From assembly GCA_003208835.1 (NCBI GenBank), contig QCVD01000024.1, forward strand, positions 1 to 32,660: DNA of 32,660 nucleotides, in the 5' to 3' direction. This document shows positions 17,384 to 27,834 of this stretch, in pieces. Below the pieces are notes generated by a model that was not told the origin of the DNA, made no database searches, and was given only the letters and a program-made list of their open reading frames with translations. The position numbers were made by a program, and so were the translations under genes. Numbering within the stretch: position 1 is the stretch's first letter; the number at the start of each line of letters is the position of its first letter. The stretch comes from Synechococcus sp. AG-683-C23. GTDB taxonomy: Bacteria; Cyanobacteriota; Cyanobacteriia; PCC-6307; Cyanobiaceae.

Positions 17384-17447
17384 GGCCACGCTGTTGAGCA
17401 ACGTGCGACACAGTACCGAGATCGATCGCGCCGCTTCTGTCCTCCCC

Positions 17448-19010
17448 ATGGCTCTGTTCCAGTCCGGCCCGGCAACGCGTGATCTGAGGGGCTTCCTCAA
17501 GTTGCTTGAAGAGCGTGGGCAGCTCAAGCGCATCACGGCGCCCGTGGATCCAGATCTTGAGTTGGCCGCGATCGCTGACAGGGTGCTGGGTCAGGGCGGA
17601 CCGGCCCTGCTGTTCGAAAACGTGATCGGCTCCTCCATGCCGGTGGCCGTGAACACCCTCGGCACCGTCGAACGGGTGGTGTGGAGCATGGGACTGGAAC
17701 GCGCCGAGCAACTCGAAGACTTGGGTTCTCGTCTGGCTTTGCTTCAACAGCCACGCCCACCCAAAGGTCTGCAAGAAACCAAGCAATTTGCACGGGTGTT
17801 CTGGGACTTGGTGAAAGCCAAACCCGATCGAGATCTCAACCCTCCCTGTCGTCAAAAGGTGTTTCGCGGCGATGAAGTGAACCTCGATGCGATCCCATTA
17901 ATTCGCCCCTGGCCAGGGGATGCCGGTGGCGTCATCACCCTTGGACTGGTGATCACCAAAGACCCAGAAACAGGTGTACCCAATGTGGGGGTCTACCGCT
18001 TGCAACGGCAGTCGGTCAACACCATGACTGTGCACTGGCTCAGTGTGCGGGGCGGTGCACGTCACCTGCGCAAGGCGGCTGCAATGGGGAAAAAATTAGA
18101 GGTTGCTGTTGCCATTGGCGTGCATCCCCTGCTGGTGATGGCGGCGGCGACGCCCATTCCTGTGCAACTCAGCGAATGGCTTTTTGCTGGGATTTACGCC
18201 GGAGAAGGCGTGCGATTGGCACCGTGCAAAACCATCGATCTGCAAGTTCCTAGCCACAGTGAAGTGGTGCTGGAAGGAACGATCACCCCCGGGGAAGTCA
18301 GCCCTGATGGTCCGTTTGGCGATCACATGGGTTTTTACGGCGGCGTGGAGGACTCACCGCTCGTGCGGTTCCACTGCATGACGCAGCGACGGGATCCTGT
18401 CTTCCTCACCACCTTCAGCGGCCGGCCGCCGAAGGAGGAAGCGATGTTGGCCATCGCCCTCAACCGGATCTATACGCCGATTCTGCGTCAGCAAATTCCC
18501 GAAATCACCGATTTTTTCCTTCCGATGGAAGCCCTCAGCTACAAGCTGGCGGTGATATCGATCGACAAGGCCTATCCCGGCCAGGCGAAACGGGCCGCCA
18601 TGGCCTTCTGGAGCGCCCTACCCCAGTTCACATACACCAAGTTTGTGGTGGTGGTCGACAAACACATCAACGTTCGGGATCCTCGTCAAGTGGTCTGGGC
18701 CATTGCCGCTCAGGTGGATCCACAACGGGATTTGTTCACCCTGGAAAACACCCCATTTGACAGCCTTGATTTCGCCAGCGAGCAGCTGGGGCTCGGCGGC
18801 CGCCTCTCGATTGATGCCACCACAAAAATCGGACCTGAGAAAAACCATGAGTGGGGTAAACCCCTTAGCCGCCCAGCCGATCTTGAGCAACGGGTGTCGG
18901 AGCGGTGGTCTGAACTGGGACTCGACGATCTCGGCGATGGCGAAGCTGACCCGAGCCTGTTTGGTTACGCCCTTGATCGGCTCATTCAGGGCATGAAGCT
19001 GGGCCAATAG
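17448..19010 (+). CDS. ubiD: UbiD-family decarboxylase
   Basis: UbiD enzymes use prenylated FMN to decarboxylate aromatic acids. In cyanobacteria the homologue is expected to remove the carboxyl group from 4-hydroxy-3-polyprenylbenzoate on the way to plastoquinone. The 520-residue protein has [20 protein letters not shown] and the family motif [15 protein letters not shown] containing conserved acidic residues, then [18 protein letters not shown]. Length is normal. The start at 17448 ([12 protein letters not shown]) leaves 64 bases to the divergent comB start; an in-frame ATG at 17382 would overlap it. It precedes aroA by 24 bases. Confidence 0.93.
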   Translation: MALFQSGPATRDLRGFLKLLEERGQLKRITAPVDPDLELAAIADRVLGQGGPALLFENVIGSSMPVAVNTLGTVERVVWSMGLERAEQLEDLGSRLALLQQPRPPKGLQETKQFARVFWDLVKAKPDRDLNPPCRQKVFRGDEVNLDAIPLIRPWPGDAGGVITLGLVITKDPETGVPNVGVYRLQRQSVNTMTVHWLSVRGGARHLRKAAAMGKKLEVAVAIGVHPLLVMAAATPIPVQLSEWLFAGIYAGEGVRLAPCKTIDLQVPSHSEVVLEGTITPGEVSPDGPFGDHMGFYGGVEDSPLVRFHCMTQRRDPVFLTTFSGRPPKEEAMLAIALNRIYTPILRQQIPEITDFFLPMEALSYKLAVISIDKAYPGQAKRAAMAFWSALPQFTYTKFVVVVDKHINVRDPRQVVWAIAAQVDPQRDLFTLENTPFDSLDFASEQLGLGGRLSIDATTKIGPEKNHEWGKPLSRPADLEQRVSERWSELGLDDLGDGEADPSLFGYALDRLIQGMKLGQ

Positions 19011-19034
19011 GATCGAAGCAGCATTGCCTGAGCC

Positions 19035-20348
19035 TTGAGCGCGACCGCATCCCGAGATCTCAAGACTGGGGGATGCCTCCAAGGGCGCGTCAAGGTCCCT
19101 GGCGACAAATCGATCTCTCACCGTTCCCTTTTGTTTGGTGCCATCGCCGAAGGCACTACCACAATCGAAGGCCTCTTACCCGCTGAGGATCCGATCAGCA
19201 CGGCGGCTTGCCTGCGGGCCATGGGGGTGAGCATCAGCCCGATTGAAGCGGGGCGACTTGTCACCGTGGAAGGGGTGGGTCTCGATGGGCTCCAAGAACC
19301 GCAGCAGATTCTCGATTGCGGCAACTCCGGCACCACCATGCGGCTCATGCTTGGCTTACTAGCGGGTCGAGCCGGTCGGCATTTCGTTTTGGATGGCGAC
19401 GCCTCCCTGCGCCGCAGACCGATGCGTCGGGTCGGTCAACCCCTGGCCTCCATGGGCGCCGATGTGCGCGGCCGTGATAGCGGCAACTTGGCTCCGCTGG
19501 CCGTGCAAGGAAAGACATTGCGCGGAACGATCGTGGGAACACCTGTGGCCAGTGCCCAAGTGAAATCGGCCATCTTGCTGGCGGCGCTCACCGCCGACGG
19601 GCCCACCACCGTGATCGAACCATCGCAATCACGGGACCACAGCGAACGCATGTTGCGGGCCTTCGGAGCCAACCTGCAAGTGGGCGGAGAAATGGGGCGT
19701 CACATCAGCGTGAAGCCTGGAGCAACCCTGCACGGCCAAACCGTTGTTGTGCCGGGTGATATCAGTTCAGCTGCGTTCTGGCTCGTGGCAGGATCCCTGG
19801 TGCCGGGATCGGATCTCACCATCGAGAACGTGGGGCTGAATCCCACGCGCACGGGAATCCTGGAAGTTCTCGATCAAATGGGCGCCAACATCGACATTCT
19901 CAACCCACGTGATGTTGCTGGGGAACCCGTGGGAGATCTTCGGGTGACCCACGGCCCACTGAAGCCCTTCAAGTTCGGCGATGAGATCATGCCCCGACTT
20001 GTGGACGAAGTGCCAATCCTCAGTGTTGCTGCCTGTTTCTGCGAAGGTGAGAGTCGGATCAGCGGTGCAGCAGAACTTCGGGTCAAAGAAACCGATCGCT
20101 TGGCGGTGATGGCCCGTCAGCTCAAAGCGATGGGGGCCGATATCGAGGAGCACGAGGACGGGATGACCATCCGTGGAGGCAGGCCTCTCAGTGGCACATC
20201 TCTCGATAGTGAAACCGACCACAGGGTGGCCATGAGCCTGGCCGTTGCGGCCATGATGGCCAGTGGCGCATCAACCCTGGCCCGCAGTGAAGCGGCAGCC
20301 GTGTCGTATCCCACCTTCTGGGACGAGCTTGGGCGACTGCATCGCTAA
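19035..20348 (+). CDS. aroA: 3-phosphoshikimate 1-carboxyvinyltransferase (EPSP synthase)
   Basis: AroA joins phosphoenolpyruvate to shikimate-3-phosphate in the chorismate pathway. The 437-residue product shows [69 protein letters not shown] and [13 protein letters not shown], which cover both halves of the active site. It starts with TTG at 19035; no ATG fits the family N-terminus. Chorismate from this enzyme feeds tryptophan (trpD), 4-hydroxybenzoate (ubiD) and phylloquinone (menD), all in this window. The next frame overlaps its 3' end by 20 bases. Confidence 0.96.
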   Translation: MSATASRDLKTGGCLQGRVKVPGDKSISHRSLLFGAIAEGTTTIEGLLPAEDPISTAACLRAMGVSISPIEAGRLVTVEGVGLDGLQEPQQILDCGNSGTTMRLMLGLLAGRAGRHFVLDGDASLRRRPMRRVGQPLASMGADVRGRDSGNLAPLAVQGKTLRGTIVGTPVASAQVKSAILLAALTADGPTTVIEPSQSRDHSERMLRAFGANLQVGGEMGRHISVKPGATLHGQTVVVPGDISSAAFWLVAGSLVPGSDLTIENVGLNPTRTGILEVLDQMGANIDILNPRDVAGEPVGDLRVTHGPLKPFKFGDEIMPRLVDEVPILSVAACFCEGESRISGAAELRVKETDRLAVMARQLKAMGADIEEHEDGMTIRGGRPLSGTSLDSETDHRVAMSLAVAAMMASGASTLARSEAAAVSYPTFWDELGRLHR

Positions 20349-21321
20349 CTCAGGCCATTGGACCGATTTAGGGGAACTCCAGGCTTTTCCGACTGCTGAC
20401 GGCAGTTTCAGTCTCCACAGCAAGCGCTTCGGTGAAGCCTTTCACAACTCCGCTGGAGCGCTCAACGAGGCACAATCCAAATTCGTTAACCCCGCCGCGC
20501 TGGACCGTTTTACAGCCGGCAAACCGCTGCGCATTCTTGATGTCTGCCTGGGGCTTGGCTACAACACCGCCGCGGTGCTGGAGGCTCTGCCGACACCATT
20601 ACCTGCCCTGAGCTGGTGGGGACTGGAATTGGATCGTCGACCGCTCGAGATCGCTTTAGAGCAGACCAGTTTTCAAGCACTGTGGTCCGATGCTGTGCTG
20701 CACAAACTTGCTGCCATCCGTGATCAAGGTGGCTGGTCGACACCCGGGGACGAAGGACAACAACTCTGGGGGGATGCGCGCTGGATGCTGTCCAGCATTC
20801 CCGAGGCGGTGCACTTCGATCTGATTCTCCACGACGCTTTTTCGCCGCAGCGATGTCCGGAGCTCTGGTCGGAAGAATTTCTTGGTGCTCTAGCCAAGCG
20901 TTTGGCACCCGGGGGGCGCCTGCTCACCTACAGCCGAGCAGCGGCGATCCGGGGCAGCCTGAAGCGGGCCGGATTGGAGCTTCGATCGCTTCGACCCACT
21001 CCGGGAGAACGGATGGGATGGAGCAGTGGAACGGTTGCTATCAAGGGGTGGGCCATCAAAGAGGGGCTCAATAGCTGTGAAACTCTGGAGCAGGCAGGGG
21101 TGAATTGGCGGCCGCTTTCGACGATGGAACAGGAACATCTGCGCACGCGTGCCGCGGTTCCCTTTCGCGATCCAGACCAGCGGGATCTGACCCACACGAT
21201 TTTGGAGCGCCGTCAACAAGAGCAAATTCAGTGCGGTCTCGAAGCCACCAACACGTGGCAACGACGCTGGCGGGATGCTGATGCGAACGGGGGCATTTAC
21301 CGCACAGGACTCTCCCGGTAG
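20329..21321 (+). CDS. SAM-dependent methyltransferase, MnmC-like (DUF752/Methyltransf_30)
   Basis: The protein resembles the methyltransferase half of MnmC, which completes the 5-methylaminomethyl group on wobble uridine of some tRNAs. Seen are [18 protein letters not shown] and NEAQSKFV near the start, the SAM loop [13 protein letters not shown], and [17 protein letters not shown] followed by [11 protein letters not shown], the order found in this family. There is no FAD oxidase half. No ATG fits after the aroA stop; the in-frame TTG at 20329, 20 bases inside aroA with GGGACGAG upstream, is the best start (330 residues). An ATG at 20263 would overlap aroA by 86 bases. Substrate is inferred. 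Confidence 0.82.
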   Translation: MGDCIANSGHWTDLGELQAFPTADGSFSLHSKRFGEAFHNSAGALNEAQSKFVNPAALDRFTAGKPLRILDVCLGLGYNTAAVLEALPTPLPALSWWGLELDRRPLEIALEQTSFQALWSDAVLHKLAAIRDQGGWSTPGDEGQQLWGDARWMLSSIPEAVHFDLILHDAFSPQRCPELWSEEFLGALAKRLAPGGRLLTYSRAAAIRGSLKRAGLELRSLRPTPGERMGWSSGTVAIKGWAIKEGLNSCETLEQAGVNWRPLSTMEQEHLRTRAAVPFRDPDQRDLTHTILERRQQEQIQCGLEATNTWQRRWRDADANGGIYRTGLSR

Positions 21322-21347
21322 ATTCGCCGGTCAGATTCCTGCTCCGC

Positions 21348-22700
21348 ATGCTCGCTGTTGCCGTTCTTGCCGCTGGGAAAGGCACCCGCATGAAGAGTGC
21401 CCTACCGAAAGTTCTGCAACCCCTTGCGGGAGCAACTTTGGTGGAACGGGTTCTGGCCAGCGCCAAGAACCTTCAGCCAGAGCGACGACTGCTGATCGTT
21501 GGTCACCAGGCTGAACGGGTCGAACAAACGTTGGCTCACCTGTGCGGCTTGGAATTTGTGCTGCAATCGCCCCAAAACGGCACAGGCCATGCGGTGCAAC
21601 AACTCCTGCCGGTGATGGACGGTTTCGCGGGGGAACTCCTCGTTCTTAACGGTGATGTTCCGCTGTTGCGGGCAGCAACGATCGATGCCCTCGTGGAAGG
21701 ACATCGCAATACCGGTGCCGATGTCACTCTGCTCACAGCGCAACTGGCGGACCCAACCGGCTACGGACGGGTGTTTGCTGATTCCAACGGCCATGTAAGC
21801 GGCATCATTGAGCACCGTGATTGCAGTGAGGAACAGCGCCAGAACAACCTCACCAACGCGGGCATTTATTGCTTCAACTGGGCCGCTTTAGCCGCAGTGC
21901 TGCCCAAGCTCAGCACCGACAACGATCAAGGGGAGCTCTACCTCACCGACACCGTGGCGATGTTGCCCGGCGCCATGCATTTGGAGGTGGATGATCCCGA
22001 TGAGGTGAACGGCATCAATAACCGCAAACAGCTCGCCCAATGCGAAGGGGTGTTGCAGCAACGCCTGCGGGATTACTGGATGGATGAAGGGGTCACGTTT
22101 GTGGACCCAGCCAGTTGCACCCTCAGCGAAGACTGCAGCTTTGGTTGTGACGTGGTAATTGAACCGCAAACCCATTTGCGTGGTTGCTGCTCAATCGGAG
22201 ACAACTCCAAGTTGGGGCCTGGAAGCTTGATCGAAAATGCCAGATTGGGCGCTCGGGTCGATGTGGTGCAGTCGGTGGTGCGGGACGCAAGGGTGGGGGA
22301 TGACGTGAGCATTGGTCCCTTTGCTCACCTACGACCCGCTGCAGAGGTGGGCAATGGCTGCCGCATCGGCAACTTCGTTGAAGTGAAGAAGAGCCGCTTG
22401 GGGGCCGGTAGCAAGGTGAACCACCTCAGCTACATCGGTGATGCCAGCTTGGGCGAGAACGTGAACGTGGGCGCTGGCACGATCACCGCGAATTACGACG
22501 GCGTGAACAAACACCAAACCGTGATCGGAGACCACAGCAAAACCGGTGCCAACAGCGTTCTCGTAGCGCCAGTCACCATTGGTGATCATGTCACCATCGG
22601 AGCCGGTTCAACGATTACCAAGGACGTACCCAGCAAAGCGCTCTCAATTGGCCGCGCCCGTCAAATGACCAAGGACAACTGGGCCAATCGCTCGACCTAG
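21348..22700 (+). CDS. glmU: Bifunctional UDP-N-acetylglucosamine pyrophosphorylase / glucosamine-1-phosphate acetyltransferase
   Basis: GlmU acetylates glucosamine-1-phosphate and couples it to UTP, making UDP-GlcNAc for peptidoglycan and lipopolysaccharide. The N-terminal nucleotidyltransferase domain has [17 protein letters not shown] (residues 7-23), QNGTGHAVQ and LNGDVPLL. From about residue 250 a left-handed beta-helix of hexapeptide repeats follows, with [28 protein letters not shown] and [17 protein letters not shown], the acetyltransferase site. Length is 450 residues, normal. The stop codon overlaps the convergent murF stop by four bases. Confidence 0.97.
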   Translation: MLAVAVLAAGKGTRMKSALPKVLQPLAGATLVERVLASAKNLQPERRLLIVGHQAERVEQTLAHLCGLEFVLQSPQNGTGHAVQQLLPVMDGFAGELLVLNGDVPLLRAATIDALVEGHRNTGADVTLLTAQLADPTGYGRVFADSNGHVSGIIEHRDCSEEQRQNNLTNAGIYCFNWAALAAVLPKLSTDNDQGELYLTDTVAMLPGAMHLEVDDPDEVNGINNRKQLAQCEGVLQQRLRDYWMDEGVTFVDPASCTLSEDCSFGCDVVIEPQTHLRGCCSIGDNSKLGPGSLIENARLGARVDVVQSVVRDARVGDDVSIGPFAHLRPAAEVGNGCRIGNFVEVKKSRLGAGSKVNHLSYIGDASLGENVNVGAGTITANYDGVNKHQTVIGDHSKTGANSVLVAPVTIGDHVTIGAGSTITKDVPSKALSIGRARQMTKDNWANRST

Positions 22701-24061
22701 CTCTCGAGCTTTTGAAAAGTCGGTAATAGGGGAATCAGGTTCTCCAAGGCCACGCCTCGGCTGGCCTTCAGCAACACCACATCCCCTGCCCTGAGCCATT
22801 TACTTAACGGTTCTGCAGCGTCCTCCGGTGAGGACACCACAGCGATGCGGGGCAAAGCAGCTGCGGCGTTCGCCATCGCCTGACCCTCCTCACCGCCATC
22901 CACCACCACCAAACCATCAAGATTGAGGGCTGCAGCTTGCGTCGCCACAGCGCAGTGAAGCTGCAGGCTTTCTGCTCCCAGCTCGAGCATCGTGCCGAGT
23001 ACCGCAAAACGGCGACCGGGCTGGGACGACAACAAGGCGAGGGCGGCCATGACCGCTTCAGGGGATGCGTTGTAGGTCTCATCGAGAAGCGTTAGTCCCC
23101 CCTGCAGCAAGCGTCGATTGCGGCCACCAGGCACCGACACCTCCATCGCGTTGAGAGAAGTGCTGCTTACACCAAGCTGGTCTGCCACAGCCAGGGCAAG
23201 CAAACAATTACGGGCGTTATGGCGCCCCTCAAGCGGCAATGGCAGGCGATGCCCACCAACCACAAGCTGGCCTGCATCGACGGCACCGATGCAATCAGCC
23301 GCCACTGGGGCGTCGTCCGCTAACCGAACCCGCAGCACCCGCCCGCTCCAGACCTTCGACAGCGCTGTTTCGAGCAACGCAGCACCCGCTGGAATCACCA
23401 CCACACCATCGGCTTTAAGGGCGGCTGTGATTTCACATTTCGCGGCGGCGATCGCCTCCCGGCTGCCAAGACGACCGATGTGGGCTGTGCCGATGTTGGT
23501 GATCACCGCCACATCCGGCTCGGTACAACGGGACAACTGTTCAATTTCACCAGGACCACGCATGCCCATTTCAATCACTAAGGCGCGGTGATGGGTGTCC
23601 GCGGACAGCACGGTGAGCGGAACGCCAATGTCGTTGTTGTTGTTCCCCTCGCTGCAGTGCACAGGACCCAGCGGAGCCAAAGCTGCCCGAATCAATTCAC
23701 GGGTGGTGGTTTTTCCCGCTGAACCGGTCACCGCGACCACTGGTTGCCCCAACGCGCGGCGGTGCAGCAAAGCCAACTGCTGATACGCCTGCAAGGTGTC
23801 GTCGACACGCCAGTGCAGCAGATCCGACGGCACGGGGTTCGACCACGACTGACCCACCACAGCGGCCTGGGCCCCAAGGGCTGGTAACTGTGCAAGGAAG
23901 CAATGCCCATCAAAACTTTCACCAACGAGCGGCACGAAAAAGTCGCCGGGTTGGAGCGAGCGGCTGTCGGTGCAGATGCGACCGAGGGCCATATCGGGAT
24001 CAGGACTTGGCCCCAACGGAGGCCCCCAGCAGAGGATCAACTGACGAACAGTGATAGTCAT
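22697..24061 (-). CDS. murF: UDP-N-acetylmuramoyl-tripeptide--D-alanyl-D-alanine ligase
   Basis: MurF adds the D-Ala-D-Ala dipeptide to the cytoplasmic wall precursor using ATP. The 454-residue product has an N-terminal UDP-binding domain with [20 protein letters not shown], the ATP loop [12 protein letters not shown] (Lys117), [16 protein letters not shown] (typical of MurF) and [12 protein letters not shown], then the C-terminal ligase domain with [12 protein letters not shown]. All core motifs are present. Its ATG overlaps the stop codon of the upstream membrane protein as ATGA, so the pair is translationally coupled. It converges on glmU. Confidence 0.96.
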   Translation of the reverse strand: MTITVRQLILCWGPPLGPSPDPDMALGRICTDSRSLQPGDFFVPLVGESFDGHCFLAQLPALGAQAAVVGQSWSNPVPSDLLHWRVDDTLQAYQQLALLHRRALGQPVVAVTGSAGKTTTRELIRAALAPLGPVHCSEGNNNNDIGVPLTVLSADTHHRALVIEMGMRGPGEIEQLSRCTEPDVAVITNIGTAHIGRLGSREAIAAAKCEITAALKADGVVVIPAGAALLETALSKVWSGRVLRVRLADDAPVAADCIGAVDAGQLVVGGHRLPLPLEGRHNARNCLLALAVADQLGVSSTSLNAMEVSVPGGRNRRLLQGGLTLLDETYNASPEAVMAALALLSSQPGRRFAVLGTMLELGAESLQLHCAVATQAAALNLDGLVVVDGGEEGQAMANAAAALPRIAVVSSPEDAAEPLSKWLRAGDVVLLKASRGVALENLIPLLPTFQKLES

Positions 24062-24795
24062 TCCACTGGGTTGGAATCGAACAAGATCATGCCGCTCCCA
24101 ACGCGAGCCGAGCGCGCCAGGAGTTTCTCCTGACCATCCACGAGTTGCAGGCTGCTGTAGCCCAAATCCAGGGAACGGCGCTGCCAGTCTTCTGAGATTG
24201 ACGTTCGGGCCGTTGGAACCAGGCTGCTCCAGGCCTCCGTGACCTGGATCACCAAACGGTTTTGCGCCGGTTGGGGTGTGACGGATGCCAACAACCCTTC
24301 AGGGGCAGAACCATCCAGGAATAAGTCCATCAAGGGATTGAGATCCAGCACGGGAAGGGCAGAATCCTCAACATCGAACAGCATGGGTTCGGGCGCTAAC
24401 GCTGGCTCCGGTTGCGGGGTAATGAGCGGTTCTGGGAACACCGCTTCAGGAAGGACAGCAACAGGCACACGCTGATCGATGGCCACAGCCGCAGGCTTTG
24501 ATTCAGCAACGGGTGGATGGGCGCTCTGCCACCAGCGCAGGCATGCCACAGAAACGGCGACAAGCAGCACAACAACGAGAGGCCAAAAGATCAAAGCGAG
24601 GTTTCGCGGCCAAAAGCCTGGAACAGAGAGATCTCCCTCACGGTTCCGACGCCAAAGCTCTTGCCCCCTTAACTGCAGATCAGCCAACAATGCCCGCAAA
24701 TTGCGCGCAAATTCCGACCAGGGGCTGACATAAGGAGCCGGGAGATTGTCCGGCTCATGACGCGGCTCTGATTCGCTGCCAACCTGCACGCTCAA
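24058..24795 (-). CDS. Conserved-looking single-pass membrane protein, function unknown
   Basis: The 245-residue protein has a cytoplasmic-type N-terminus (about 60 residues with many Arg and Glu), one membrane helix (about residues 65-86, LALIFWPLVVVLLVAVSVACL), a Pro/Glu-rich linker (about 95-140) and a compact C-terminal segment of about 80 residues (LASVTPQPAQNRLVIQVTEAW to [11 protein letters not shown]). The topology suggests the C-terminal part lies outside the cytoplasmic membrane or in the thylakoid lumen. I recognise no family. It lies 6 bases after glgA and overlaps murF by four bases (ATGA), so it is embedded in a glycogen and cell-wall run. A wall-related role is possible but unproven. 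Confidence 0.75.
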   Translation of the reverse strand: MSVQVGSESEPRHEPDNLPAPYVSPWSEFARNLRALLADLQLRGQELWRRNREGDLSVPGFWPRNLALIFWPLVVVLLVAVSVACLRWWQSAHPPVAESKPAAVAIDQRVPVAVLPEAVFPEPLITPQPEPALAPEPMLFDVEDSALPVLDLNPLMDLFLDGSAPEGLLASVTPQPAQNRLVIQVTEAWSSLVPTARTSISEDWQRRSLDLGYSSLQLVDGQEKLLARSARVGSGMILFDSNPVE

Positions 24796-24801
24796 GGGGG
24801 A

Positions 24802-26346
24802 TTAACCAGAACGACGGCCAAAGAGGCGGTTCAATGGGTTGCGACCGGGAGGCGTCATCGGCGCAGTGTTGGACGAGCTGGACGACTCCAGAGCGATCTG
24901 ACCAGCTCGAGACGGATCTGCCTCCTGGCCACGGGAGAACTGCTCAAGCAGCGCTGCGTCGGGGGTGGGTTCCTTGATGCCGCACACGTCTTTGTACATC
25001 AAGTCGTACTCCACGGCGGAACGATCCCAGCTGTAGTCCACGGTCATGCCGCGCTTCTGCAGCTCTTGCCAACTACTGCGATGGCGGTAGGCCTCCCAAG
25101 CACGCACCAAGGCTGTGTAGAAATCGACTGGTTCGAAGCGGTCGAAGCAGAATCCAGTGCCGCTCTCGGCGTTGGGGTCGTGGGGGGGAACGGTGTCGAC
25201 CAAACCACCCACTTTCCGCACTACAGGCACCGAGCCGTAACGCATCGCGAAAAGCTGACTAATGCCACAGGGCTCAAAGCGGCTCGGCATCAGGAACGCA
25301 TCGCTGCCGGCATAGATCTGACGGGAGAGATCGTCGTCATAGGTGAGAAAGACAGCGCACCTACCGGGATAGCGGGAGGCCAACTGCCAAAGGCCCGATT
25401 CCAGGCCACGATCGCCCGTTCCCAACACCACAATTTGCGAATCGGTGTAAGAGAGCAAGCGGTCGGCGACTTGCAGAAGGAGGTCGACACCTTTCTGGTC
25501 CACCAGGCGGGTCACCATCCCGAGCAAGAACACGTCGTCGCGCACCTCCAAGCCCATCCGCTCTTGAAGCACCAGTTTGCAAACCGCCTTACCGGTGAGG
25601 TCTGCGGCGCTGTAGTTCGCAGGAAGGGCCTGATCGGTGGCGGGATTCCAAGCCTCGAGATCAATGCCATTCAAGATGCCGCGCAATTTGCCCGACACAA
25701 AATTGAGCAGCCCGTCGAGACCTTCGCCGTATTCGGCGGTGCGGATCTCTTGGGCATAAGTCGGCGATACAGCATTCACCCGATCAGCGTTGATCAAGGC
25801 AGCGGCCATGGTGTGATCACCTTGCATGTACCAAGGGCACCAGGTCATCCGGTCCAGCTTCCAGCGCCATGGACCTTGGTATTTGAGGTTATGGATCGTA
25901 AAAACTGTGCTGATTTCTGGGTCTTGATGCATCCAGACCGGAATCATGCCGGTGTGCCAGTCATGGCAATGCAGCACATCGGGCTTCCACACATTCCATG
26001 AAAACTCCGCTGCAGCACTAGCAAAAAAGGTGAAGCGCCAATCCTCGTCTTCGCCGCCGTAGATGCGCTCTGGATCGAAAACAGGATGCCCCACCAAATA
26101 AATGGTCATGCCGTTGCTGGGGTGTTTCGCCTCATAAACGGCAAATTCAGTGCCCATGGTTTGAGCCCGCCAGATCGGCTCATCAGGGATTTGAAGCTTG
26201 CTCCAGAGCTTGCTGTAGCCCGGCATGATCAAGCGCACGTCGTGGCCGAGCTTGGCCAGGGCCGGTGGCAAGGAGCCCACCACATCGCCCATTCCACCCA
26301 CCTTGATCATCGGCGCGCATTCCGCGGCAGCGAACAGGATGCGCAT
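24802..26346 (-). CDS. glgA: Glycogen synthase (ADP-glucose alpha-1,4-glucosyltransferase)
   Basis: GlgA extends alpha-1,4-glucan from ADP-glucose and makes the glycogen store of cyanobacteria. The 514-residue GT5 enzyme begins [22 protein letters not shown], where KVGG (15-18) is the nucleotide-sugar loop (KTGG in many homologues). [31 protein letters not shown] and [19 protein letters not shown] (the conserved acidic site) follow in order. A Ser/Pro-rich tail of about 50 residues after the catalytic domain ends NRLFGRRSG. It lies 59 bases after the L,D-transpeptidase gene on the same strand. Confidence 0.96.
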   Translation of the reverse strand: MRILFAAAECAPMIKVGGMGDVVGSLPPALAKLGHDVRLIMPGYSKLWSKLQIPDEPIWRAQTMGTEFAVYEAKHPSNGMTIYLVGHPVFDPERIYGGEDEDWRFTFFASAAAEFSWNVWKPDVLHCHDWHTGMIPVWMHQDPEISTVFTIHNLKYQGPWRWKLDRMTWCPWYMQGDHTMAAALINADRVNAVSPTYAQEIRTAEYGEGLDGLLNFVSGKLRGILNGIDLEAWNPATDQALPANYSAADLTGKAVCKLVLQERMGLEVRDDVFLLGMVTRLVDQKGVDLLLQVADRLLSYTDSQIVVLGTGDRGLESGLWQLASRYPGRCAVFLTYDDDLSRQIYAGSDAFLMPSRFEPCGISQLFAMRYGSVPVVRKVGGLVDTVPPHDPNAESGTGFCFDRFEPVDFYTALVRAWEAYRHRSSWQELQKRGMTVDYSWDRSAVEYDLMYKDVCGIKEPTPDAALLEQFSRGQEADPSRAGQIALESSSSSNTAPMTPPGRNPLNRLFGRRSG

Positions 26347-26405
26347 GGATTGGGTACAGCATTAGCGCGGAGACTGTAAGGGGGATTTGGCGATCTGCTC
26401 CCGTC

Positions 26406-26834
26406 TCAAGGCAGCACAGTGACTGGCGTTCCCACCTTCACTTGGCCGTAAAGGGTGCGCACATTTTCATTCAGGAGGCGAACACAGCCGTGGGACACCG
26501 CCCGACCCACCGTCCAGCGATGGGGTGTTCCATGAAATCCAGTGCTGGTGCAGCCCTGAATCGTGATCCATTGATCACCGTCGTGGGCATCACGGCCACG
26601 GCAATCACGGTGAAACCCAATCCAGTGGCTGCCAAGGGGATTGGCGCCGCTCTTGTCGTCGACGCGATCGCCCGACACTGGATGCACCCACACCGGTTTG
26701 CCGATTTTCTGCAGCACTTTGAAGCGACCGGTGGGGATCTCCCAGCCGGGCATTCCGATGGCCACGGGAAACGATTGACGCAACGCGCCGCTCTCGAGCA
26801 GCAACAAGCGACGGCGTTCGCGCAACATCACCAC
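26406..26834 (-). CDS. L,D-transpeptidase (YkuD domain), apparently lacking an export signal
   Basis: YkuD enzymes form 3-3 peptide cross-links in peptidoglycan or attach proteins to it, outside the cytoplasmic membrane. The 142 residues contain SFPVAIGMPGWEIPTGRF and NPLGSHWIGFH, plus the active site: His101 in TGFHGT and SHGCVRLLNENV (Ser114, His115, nucleophile Cys117, Arg119). The catalytic domain looks complete. The first possible start is GTG (26832-26834), yet the frame is closed five codons upstream by TAG (26847-26849), and no signal peptide is left. A signal-like stretch (MDTVMAALVAGCAPGAASIA) lies just upstream in another frame. The gene may have a damaged 5' end, or be translated from the GTG as a cytoplasmic form. 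Confidence 0.8.
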   Translation of the reverse strand: MVMLRERRRLLLLESGALRQSFPVAIGMPGWEIPTGRFKVLQKIGKPVWVHPVSGDRVDDKSGANPLGSHWIGFHRDCRGRDAHDGDQWITIQGCTSTGFHGTPHRWTVGRAVSHGCVRLLNENVRTLYGQVKVGTPVTVLP

Positions 26835-26959
26835 TTGGAGACCGGGCTATTGACGCAGCTCCTGGGGCACAGCCAGCCACCAATGCAGCCATCACGGTGT
26901 CCATCGACGCTGCCTGCAACAGCGGGAGGGGCTCGGGCAACGGCGACGGAATCATGGGG

Positions 26960-27829
26960 TCAAGGTAACCAGCCCGTCTTGCCGAAATCGGGAGCCCGTT
27001 TTTCAAGAAAGGCATCGCGCCCTTCCATCGCCTCATCGGTTCGATAAAAGAGGTGAGTGGCATTGCCGGCCAATTCCTGCAGGCCTGCCAGGCCATCGGT
27101 TTCAGCATTGAAGGCGGCCTTCAAGCAACGGATTGCCGTGGGGCTGTGTTGCATCACCTCCCGAGCCCAGCGCACCCCCTCCGCTTCGAGCTGATCCAGT
27201 GGCACCACGGCATTCACCAAACCCATCTCTAAGGCTTCCCTAGCGCCATAGCGCCGACAGAGAAACCAGATCTCACGTGCTTTGCGCTGACCGACGACTC
27301 GGGCCAAATAACCAGCCCCAAACCCCCCATCGAAACTTCCCACCTTCGGGCCGGTTTGACCAAACACCGCGTTCTCAGACGCGAGGCTGAGATCACACAA
27401 CAGATGCAGCACCTGACCACCGCCCATGGCGTAACCAGCCACCAGGGCGATCACCACTTTGGGCAGGCTGCGAATAATCCGCTGTAAATCCAACACGTTG
27501 AGCCGCGGCAGGCCGTCATCACCGATGTAACCGCCATCACCACGCACGCTCTGATCACCCCCAGCGCAAAAGGCATGGGCTCCGTCCTCAGCCGGACCAA
27601 CCCCCGTGAACAGCACCACGCCGATGGCACGGTCATCACGGATGCGGGTGAACGCATCACAGAGTTCATTCACCGTCTGCGGGCGAAAGGCATTGCGCTT
27701 GGCGGGGCGATTGATCGCGACCCTGGCGATTCCTTCAGCGGAACGGTCCACCAAGATGTCCTGGTAGGTGCCCCACGGCTGCCATTGCGTCAACGACGCT
27801 CCGGGCAGAACCTGTTGCGACTCAGCCAT
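26960..27829 (-). CDS. menB: 1,4-dihydroxy-2-naphthoyl-CoA synthase
   Basis: MenB closes the second ring in phylloquinone synthesis, turning O-succinylbenzoyl-CoA into 1,4-dihydroxy-2-naphthoyl-CoA. The 290-residue crotonase-fold protein has [20 protein letters not shown] (oxyanion region), [29 protein letters not shown] and [18 protein letters not shown], all typical of MenB. The start at 27829 ([10 protein letters not shown]) was chosen because it lies 5 bases after the menD stop; a longer frame from 27913 would run into menD. The pair is an operon. Phylloquinone is the cofactor of photosystem I. Confidence 0.96.
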   Translation of the reverse strand: MAESQQVLPGASLTQWQPWGTYQDILVDRSAEGIARVAINRPAKRNAFRPQTVNELCDAFTRIRDDRAIGVVLFTGVGPAEDGAHAFCAGGDQSVRGDGGYIGDDGLPRLNVLDLQRIIRSLPKVVIALVAGYAMGGGQVLHLLCDLSLASENAVFGQTGPKVGSFDGGFGAGYLARVVGQRKAREIWFLCRRYGAREALEMGLVNAVVPLDQLEAEGVRWAREVMQHSPTAIRCLKAAFNAETDGLAGLQELAGNATHLFYRTDEAMEGRDAFLEKRAPDFGKTGWLP

Positions 27830-27834
27830 TGCTC

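Noticed and set aside
25066-26001. A long plus-strand open frame (311 codons) inside glgA
   Set aside because: It lies wholly opposite glgA, which has all GT5 motifs; the antisense product has no recognisable domain and follows from codon bias.
26442-27047. A plus-strand open frame of 201 codons opposite the L,D-transpeptidase and menB end
   Set aside because: It spans two genes on the other strand that are supported by motifs; its composition (many His, Thr, Ala) is not protein-like.
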